Assembly: GCF_027922325.1 (NCBI RefSeq)
Contig: NZ_BSFL01000003.1
Location: 558,001 to 622,000, forward strand
Length of the DNA: 64,000 nt
Reading direction: 5' to 3'
Source: Methylopila turkensis
GTDB taxonomy: Bacteria; Pseudomonadota; Alphaproteobacteria; Rhizobiales; Methylopilaceae
Shown here: piece by piece, positions 59,291-64,000 of the stretch
Numbering within the stretch: position 1 is the stretch's first letter
How the letters are laid out: each line of letters opens with the position of its first letter
Notes under the pieces: model-generated
Databases searched by the model: none
What the model was told of the DNA's origin: nothing
Seen by the model: only the letters and a program-made list of their open reading frames with translations
Made by a program: the position numbers and the translations under genes

Positions 59291-60463
59291 ATGAGGTCGA
59301 GGATCGTCGCAATCGCAGCCGTCGCGCTCGCGCTGACGGCGGCGACCGGGGACGCGCTGGCGCAGCAGGGCTCCGATCAGTGCCTGCGGCTCGAGGCGCA
59401 GCTCGCGGCGCTCGAACGGGGCGGCGCGCGCCGCGCGGACCCCCGCCAGATCGAGCGCGACGCCAACCGGCAGCAATACGAGCTCGACCGCACCAAGGCC
59501 TACGCCCGCGGTCTGGGCTGCGGCCGCGGCTTCCTGTTCTCGTCGCCGCCGCCGGAATGCGCGGACGTCCAGCGTCGCATCAAGCAGATGGAGGTCAACC
59601 TCGACCGCCTGATGTCGCAGTCCCAGCAGGCGTCGCAGAGCGGCGGCGATCCGCGCCGGCGCGAGCTGCTGTTCGCGCTCGCCCGCAACCAGTGCGGCCC
59701 GCAATACCGCCTGGTCGAACGCCGGGTCGAGCGCCCGCAGGAGCGCAAGGGCTTCTTCGAGATGCTGTTCGGCGGCGGCGGGAACGCCCCGGCCCAGGAG
59801 GAGACCATCGTCGAGCCGGAGATGGACCCGCAGTCGACGCCGCGGGTGTCGACCTTCCGCACGGTCTGCGTCCGCACCTGCGACGGCTTCTTCTTCCCGA
59901 TCTCGTTCCAGACCACCCGCAACGCCTTCGAGCGCGACGAGGGCATCTGCGAGGCGACCTGCCCCGGCGCCGAGGCGCGGCTCTACGCCTATCCCAATCC
60001 CGGCGGGCAGATGGAGCAGGCGACGAGCGTCGACGGCGAACCCTACGCCAAGCTCCAGAACGCGTTCCGCTACCGCAAGGAGTTCGTCGCGGGCTGCTCG
60101 TGCAAGCCGGAAGGCATGAGCTGGGCCGAGGCGCTCGCGGGCGTCGAGGACAAGACGGTCAAGAAGGGCGACATCGTCGTCGACGAACAGAAGGCGCTCG
60201 AGATGTCGCGGCCGGGCTCCGCGCCGGGGCAATCGCCGCGCCCGAACCCGCAGGCGCGCGCGCAACGTCCGGCGTCGGCCGAGGAGGCTCCGGCCGACGC
60301 GCCCTTCGCCACGGGATCGCAGCCGGCGGCGCCCCGCGTCCGCAACCGCAACGACGTCATCATCACCGACGACGCCCCGATCACCCGCGGCGGCGACGTG
60401 CAGCGCCGTCCGCTTGACGGTCCGTCCGTCGAGCGGGCGCCGTCCGGTCTGCCGGAGGACTGA
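59291..60463 (+). CDS. DUF2865 domain secreted protein
   Basis: A 390-residue protein. Signal peptide RIVAIAAVALALTAATGDALAQ is followed by a coiled-coil-prone segment (residues ~30-110) and the DUF2865 domain with paired cysteines (TVCVRTCDGFFFPISFQTTRNAFERDEGICEATCPGAEARLYAYPNPGG, then KEFVAGCSCKPEG). The Ser/Pro/Ala/Arg-rich tail (residues ~300-390) looks disordered. The family is common in Rhizobiales and lacks a known function. ATG 59291 has AAGGA 5 bases upstream; ATG 59285 is also possible. Confidence 0.82.
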   Translation: MRSRIVAIAAVALALTAATGDALAQQGSDQCLRLEAQLAALERGGARRADPRQIERDANRQQYELDRTKAYARGLGCGRGFLFSSPPPECADVQRRIKQMEVNLDRLMSQSQQASQSGGDPRRRELLFALARNQCGPQYRLVERRVERPQERKGFFEMLFGGGGNAPAQEETIVEPEMDPQSTPRVSTFRTVCVRTCDGFFFPISFQTTRNAFERDEGICEATCPGAEARLYAYPNPGGQMEQATSVDGEPYAKLQNAFRYRKEFVAGCSCKPEGMSWAEALAGVEDKTVKKGDIVVDEQKALEMSRPGSAPGQSPRPNPQARAQRPASAEEAPADAPFATGSQPAAPRVRNRNDVIITDDAPITRGGDVQRRPLDGPSVERAPSGLPED

Positions 60464-60541
60464 TCCGCTTGGCGGTTCCGGCGCCGCGGCCCTTGACGCC
60501 GCCGCCCTCCCCGCGTTGATTGCGCGCGCCGGAGAAGAGCG

Positions 60542-61159
60542 ATGACCGCCGTCACCCTGATCGACAACTACGACAGCTTCACCTGGAACGTGGTGCATGC
60601 GATCGGCGCGCTCGGCGCGACCGTCACCGTGCATCGCAACGACAAGGTGAGCGTCGACGAGGTGCTGGCCGAAGGCCCCGACGCGATCGTGATCTCGCCC
60701 GGCCCCTGCACGCCGCGCGAGGCCGGCGTCTCCTGCGAGCTCATCGCCCGCGCCGCCGCGACGACGCCGATCTTCGGCGTCTGCCTCGGCCATCAGGCGA
60801 TTGGCGAGGTGTTCGGCGGGATCGTCGAGCGCGCGCCGGTCCCGGTCCACGGCAAGGTCGCGCGCATCAACCACGCCGGCCGCGGCGTGTTCCGCGGCGT
60901 CAACGGCCCGCTGCGCGCGACGCGCTATCACTCGCTGGTGGTGCGGCGCGACGGCCTGCCGGACGTGCTCGAAGTGACCGCCGAAACCGACGACGGCCTG
61001 ATCATGGGGCTGTCGCACCGCGATCTGCCGATCCACGGCGTCCAGTTCCACCCCGAGAGCATCGCGTCCGAGCACGGCGCGACCCTGTTCGGCAATTTCC
61101 TGGACGCCGCGCGCGCCTGGAACGCCGCCCGCCGCGATCCCGCGCGCCTCGCCGGCTGA
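60542..61159 (+). CDS. trpG: Anthranilate/aminodeoxychorismate synthase component II (glutamine amidotransferase)
   Basis: A 205-residue class I amidotransferase. The nucleophile is C81 in [15 protein letters not shown]; the His-Glu pair is in [25 protein letters not shown] and RYHSLVV are typical of TrpG/PabA. It releases ammonia from glutamine for the synthase subunit. trpE is not adjacent upstream. Because trpD follows after 13 bases, tryptophan synthesis is the main role, but a shared role in folate synthesis (PabA) is possible. Confidence 0.93.
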   Translation: MTAVTLIDNYDSFTWNVVHAIGALGATVTVHRNDKVSVDEVLAEGPDAIVISPGPCTPREAGVSCELIARAAATTPIFGVCLGHQAIGEVFGGIVERAPVPVHGKVARINHAGRGVFRGVNGPLRATRYHSLVVRRDGLPDVLEVTAETDDGLIMGLSHRDLPIHGVQFHPESIASEHGATLFGNFLDAARAWNAARRDPARLAG

Positions 61160-61172
61160 CGGACGGCGCGCG

Positions 61173-62189
61173 GTGGAGAACTTCAAGGCGGTCATCGCCC
61201 ATGTCGCCGAAGGGCGTCCGCTGTCGCGCGGCGAGGCCGAAGCGGCGTTCGACCACATCATGTCCGGCGAGGCGACGCCGGCGCAGATCGGCGCCTTCCT
61301 GATGGCGCTCAGGCTGCGCGGCGAAACCGTCGAGGAGATCGCCGGCGCGGTCGCCGTGATGCGCGCGAAGATGACGCCGGTGACGGCGCCCGCAGACGCC
61401 GTCGACGTGGTCGGCACCGGCGGCGACGGCGCGGGCTCGGTCAACGTCTCGACCTGCACGGCCTTCGTGGTCGCGGGCTGCGGCGTGGCCGTCGCCAAGC
61501 ACGGCAACCGCGCGCTGTCCTCGAAGTCCGGATCGGCCGACGTGCTCAGGGCGCTCGGCGTCAACGTCGACGCCTCGCCCGAGGTGATCGGCGCCTGCAT
61601 CGCGGAGGCCGGCATCGGCTTCATGTTCGCGCCGAACCACCACGCCGCGATGCGCCACGTGGGCCCCGCCCGCGCGGAGCTCGGCGTGCGCACCATCTTC
61701 AACCTGCTCGGCCCGCTTTCGAACCCGGCGGGCGTACGGCGCCAGATGGTGGGCGTGTTCGCCGAGAAGTGGGTCGAACCGATCGCCGAGGCCCTCAAGA
61801 CGCTCGGCGCGGAGAAGGCCTGGGTCGTGCACGGTTCGGACGGGCTCGACGAGATCACAACCGCCAGCGTCACCAAGGTCGCGGCGCTTGAGGACGGCCA
61901 CGTCACGACGTTCGAGATCACCCCGGAGGACGCCGGACTGCCGCGCCATCCCTCGGACGCGCTGAAGGGCGGCGACGCGGACGCGAACGCCGTCGCGCTG
62001 CGCGCCGTGCTCGACGGGGCGAAGAACGCCTATCGCGACGTCGCGGTCCTCAACGCGGCGGCGACCCTGATTGTCGCCGGACGGGCCAAGACGCTGGCGG
62101 AAGGCGCGGCGCTCGCCGCCGGCGCGCTCGACAGCGGCGCCGCCTATTCCCGGCTCGACGCGCTGGTGCGGGTGTCGAACGGCGGCTGA
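61173..62189 (+). CDS. trpD: Anthranilate phosphoribosyltransferase
   Basis: A 338-residue enzyme that transfers phosphoribose from PRPP to anthranilate. The PRPP site [18 protein letters not shown] is at ~residues 76-93; [53 protein letters not shown] and [12 protein letters not shown] are all present. It starts at GTG 61173, 13 bases after trpG. The opposite-strand lysE gene ends four bases beyond its stop. Confidence 0.95.
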   Translation: MENFKAVIAHVAEGRPLSRGEAEAAFDHIMSGEATPAQIGAFLMALRLRGETVEEIAGAVAVMRAKMTPVTAPADAVDVVGTGGDGAGSVNVSTCTAFVVAGCGVAVAKHGNRALSSKSGSADVLRALGVNVDASPEVIGACIAEAGIGFMFAPNHHAAMRHVGPARAELGVRTIFNLLGPLSNPAGVRRQMVGVFAEKWVEPIAEALKTLGAEKAWVVHGSDGLDEITTASVTKVAALEDGHVTTFEITPEDAGLPRHPSDALKGGDADANAVALRAVLDGAKNAYRDVAVLNAAATLIVAGRAKTLAEGAALAAGALDSGAAYSRLDALVRVSNGG

Positions 62190-62193
62190 CGCG

Positions 62194-62826
62194 TCAGCGC
62201 CGGCTTTCGAGAGCGAGCCGCAGCGCGAGCCCGCCCAGCACCAGCCCCATCAGCCAGCGCTGCGTGCGCAGCCACAACGGATGACGCGCGAGAAAGCTCG
62301 AGATCGCGCCGGCGCTGACCGCGATCAGCGCGTTCACCCCGACGCTGATGGCGATCTGCGTCGCGCCGAGGGTCAACGTCTGCCCGAGCACGGAGCCGCG
62401 CGCCGGGTCGATGAACTGCGGCAGCAGCGCGAGATAGAGCATCGCAATCTTCGGATTGAGCAGATTGGTGAGGAAGCCCATCAGGAAGAGCTTCCGCGGC
62501 CCGTCCGGCGGCAGCGGGCGCGGCTGGAACGGCGAGGAGCCGCCGGGCCGCAGCGCCTGCCAGGCGAGCCAGCCGAGATAGGCCGCGCCGGCGATGCGGA
62601 GCGCGTCGTAGGCGTAAGGCACGGCCATGACGAGCGCGGTGATGCCGAGGGCGGCGCAGAGCATGTAGAACACGAAGCCGAGCGCGACGCCGCCGAGCGA
62701 GATCAGCCCGGCCGCCGGCCCTTGCGTCAGCGAGCGCGAAATCAGGTAGAGCATGTTCGGACCGGGCGTCAGAACCATGCCGAGCGACACGGCGGCGAAG
62801 GCGATGAGGGTCGAGACGTCGGGCAT
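62194..62826 (-). CDS. LysE/RhtB-family amino acid exporter
   Basis: A 210-residue membrane protein with six spans. [45 protein letters not shown] has the LysE-family motif [27 protein letters not shown] is the second conserved block. Such proteins export amino acids such as homoserine, threonine or lysine. It sits antisense between trpD and trpC, splitting that pathway block. The substrate is unknown; aromatic amino acids cannot be claimed. Confidence 0.88.
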   Translation of the reverse strand: MPDVSTLIAFAAVSLGMVLTPGPNMLYLISRSLTQGPAAGLISLGGVALGFVFYMLCAALGITALVMAVPYAYDALRIAGAAYLGWLAWQALRPGGSSPFQPRPLPPDGPRKLFLMGFLTNLLNPKIAMLYLALLPQFIDPARGSVLGQTLTLGATQIAISVGVNALIAVSAGAISSFLARHPLWLRTQRWLMGLVLGGLALRLALESRR

Positions 62827-62942
62827 GGCTTCCGCTCCCCGACGCGAGGTTGCGGGCGCCGACGGTTTTGGACCATAGATCGTCGGCAGCCTGCGCGCTC
62901 ACGCAAAGCCTTGACGCGCTCCATCACCGGAAGCGATGGCCG

Positions 62943-63749
62943 ATGACCGACATCCTCGCCCGCATCGAAGCCTATAAGCGCCGCGAGATCGCCGACGCCA
63001 AGGCAGCCCGCCCGTTCGAGGCGGTCAGGACGGCGGCCGATCGCGCGTCCGCGCCGCGCGGCTTCGTGCGCGCCATCGAGCAGGCGCACGACGCGGGCCA
63101 AACCGCGCTGATCGCGGAGATCAAGAAGGCGAGCCCGTCCAAGGGCCTGATCCGCGCCGATTTCGACCCGCCGGCGCTGGCGCGCGCCTATGCCGACGGC
63201 GGAGCGACCTGCCTGTCGGTGCTGACCGACGGCCCCTCCTTCCAGGGCGCGCCGGACTATCTCGTCGCCGCGCGCGAAGCCGTCGCGCTGCCGGTGATCC
63301 GCAAGGACTTCCTCTACGAGCCCTACCAGGTGGCGGAGGCGCGCGCGCTCGGCGCGGACTGCATCCTGATCATCATGGCGGCCGTCACCGACGACGAGGC
63401 GCGCGATCTCATGACCGCCGCCGCCGACTTCGGAATGGACGCGCTGGTCGAGGTCCACGACGCCGAGGAGCTCGACCGCGCGCTGCCGCTCGGCGGCCGG
63501 CTGGTCGGCGTCAACAACCGCAACCTCCGTACGTTCGAGGTGACGCTGGAGACGACCGAACGCCTCGCGGCGGCGACGCCCCCGGACCGCATCCTCGTGG
63601 GCGAGAGCGGGATCTTCACGCCCGCCGACGTGGCCCGCCTCGCCGAGGTCGGCTGCCGCACGCTGCTGGTCGGCGAGAGCCTGATGCGCCAGGCGGACGT
63701 GGCGGCGGCGACCCGCGCGCTGCTTGCCCCCACCGACGTCGCCGCCTGA
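62943..63749 (+). CDS. trpC: Indole-3-glycerol phosphate synthase
   Basis: A 268-residue TIM-barrel enzyme for ring closure of CdRP to indole-3-glycerol phosphate. Motifs: [41 protein letters not shown] (catalytic K), [65 protein letters not shown]. Start ATG 62943, with GGAAG 12-16 bases upstream. It is separated from trpD by the antisense exporter and so probably needs its own promoter in 62827-62942, where a TTGACG occurs at about 62911. Confidence 0.94.
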   Translation: MTDILARIEAYKRREIADAKAARPFEAVRTAADRASAPRGFVRAIEQAHDAGQTALIAEIKKASPSKGLIRADFDPPALARAYADGGATCLSVLTDGPSFQGAPDYLVAAREAVALPVIRKDFLYEPYQVAEARALGADCILIIMAAVTDDEARDLMTAAADFGMDALVEVHDAEELDRALPLGGRLVGVNNRNLRTFEVTLETTERLAAATPPDRILVGESGIFTPADVARLAEVGCRTLLVGESLMRQADVAAATRALLAPTDVAA

Positions 63750-63763
63750 CCGCGTCTCGCGCC

Positions 63764-64000
63764 ATGACCGAACAGGCGGACCCGGACAAGGCGTCGCCCG
63801 ACGTGGAGGCGGTGTTCCGCAACGGCACGATCACGGCGTTCGGCATCACGCTGTCGTTCTCGCTGGGCTTCCTCGCACAGTGGGCTTCGAGCCCCGGCGT
63901 CTGGCGGTTCTATGACGGGCCTCCCGCCGCCGCGATCATTCTGGGCTCGATCCTTCAGATCTGGGCGCTGGCGCTGCTCCTGCCGGTCGAAGGGCTGGCG
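63764..64000 (+). CDS. Membrane protein of unknown function, 5' part only
   Basis: The frame opens at ATG 63764, 14 bases after trpC, and runs off the window end. The 79 visible residues start MTEQADPDKASPDVEAVFRNG and contain two hydrophobic spans (residues ~22-42, FGITLSFSLGFLAQWAS; ~54-75, AAAIILGSILQIWALALLL). It is probably the start of a four-span protein. In many alphaproteobacteria moaC follows trpC; this is not moaC. No family is recognised. Confidence 0.65.
   Translation, partial: MTEQADPDKASPDVEAVFRNGTITAFGITLSFSLGFLAQWASSPGVWRFYDGPPAAAIILGSILQIWALALLLPVEGLA

Noticed and set aside
57932..61921. A 1329-codon open frame antisense to pqqE, the DUF2865 gene and trpGD
   Set aside because: Low-complexity Arg/Ala/Asp composition, no domains, and fully covered by well-identified genes on the other strand.

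Overview
This is a GC-rich, gene-dense chromosomal window from an alphaproteobacterium, most likely a methylotrophic member of the Hyphomicrobiales (Rhizobiales). Support comes from a complete pqqABCDE operon for the methanol dehydrogenase cofactor PQQ, an MxaD-like periplasmic protein, a NasS/NasT-controlled assimilatory nitrate operon, and the conserved alphaproteobacterial block bamE / cytochrome bc1 chaperone / yceD-plsX-fabH-ihfA-merR. pqqC and pqqD are separate overlapping genes, which argues against a Methylobacterium of the M. extorquens type, where they are fused. I saw no rRNA, insertion sequence, phage, plasmid or CRISPR feature. One tRNA (Pro, GGG) is present.

Layout. 1-3.9 kb: end of an SDR reductase, a CoA-binding protein, O-acetylhomoserine sulfhydrylase, heme A synthase and DUF2842. 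3.9-7.7 kb: a polysaccharide deacetylase and three Tad-pilus-type minor pilin/VWA genes. 7.7-13.1 kb: exopolysaccharide genes (GNAT acetyltransferase, GT4 glycosyltransferase, polyprenyl-phosphate sugar transferase, Wzy/ligase). 13.1-26.2 kb: nitrate assimilation (nasT, nasS, then nrtA, nrtB, nrtD, an FAD reductase, siroheme nitrite reductase, an Fe-S/FAD/NADPH flavoprotein and the molybdopterin nitrate reductase). 26.2-27.7 kb: murJ. 27.9 kb: a cysteine-rich secreted protein. 28.8-32.7 kb: sulfate ABC transporter. 32.9-36.9 kb: tRNA-Pro, small proteins, a CheY-like regulator, a YVTN propeller/MxaD/outer-membrane trio and an Hpt protein. 37-45 kb: TamB and TamA. 45-49.4 kb: merR, ihfA, fabH, plsX, yceD, bc1 chaperone. 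49.5-55.5 kb: bamE, a DsrE-like protein, DUF1489, DUF599, cimA, cysS and a thioesterase. 55.7-59.2 kb: pqqABCDE. 59.3-64 kb: DUF2865 protein and trpG, trpD, trpC, with a LysE exporter on the opposite strand between trpD and trpC.

The best-supported regulatory system is in front of nrtA. A sigma-54-like promoter is followed by a leader with two hexaloop hairpins of the ANTAR-target type and then an intrinsic terminator. The RNA-binding antiterminator NasT and its nitrate/nitrite sensor NasS are encoded just upstream. The same operon carries large paired inverted repeats (REP/BIME-like) in three consecutive gene gaps. Other notable items are six roughly 100-residue repeats inside TamB, two genes that appear to start at CTG, stem-loops placed directly after both transporter binding-protein genes and across the pqqA stop codon, twin 12-bp direct repeats at the sulfate operon promoter, and a run of 11 G bases in the ribosome-binding region of a secreted cysteine-rich protein.
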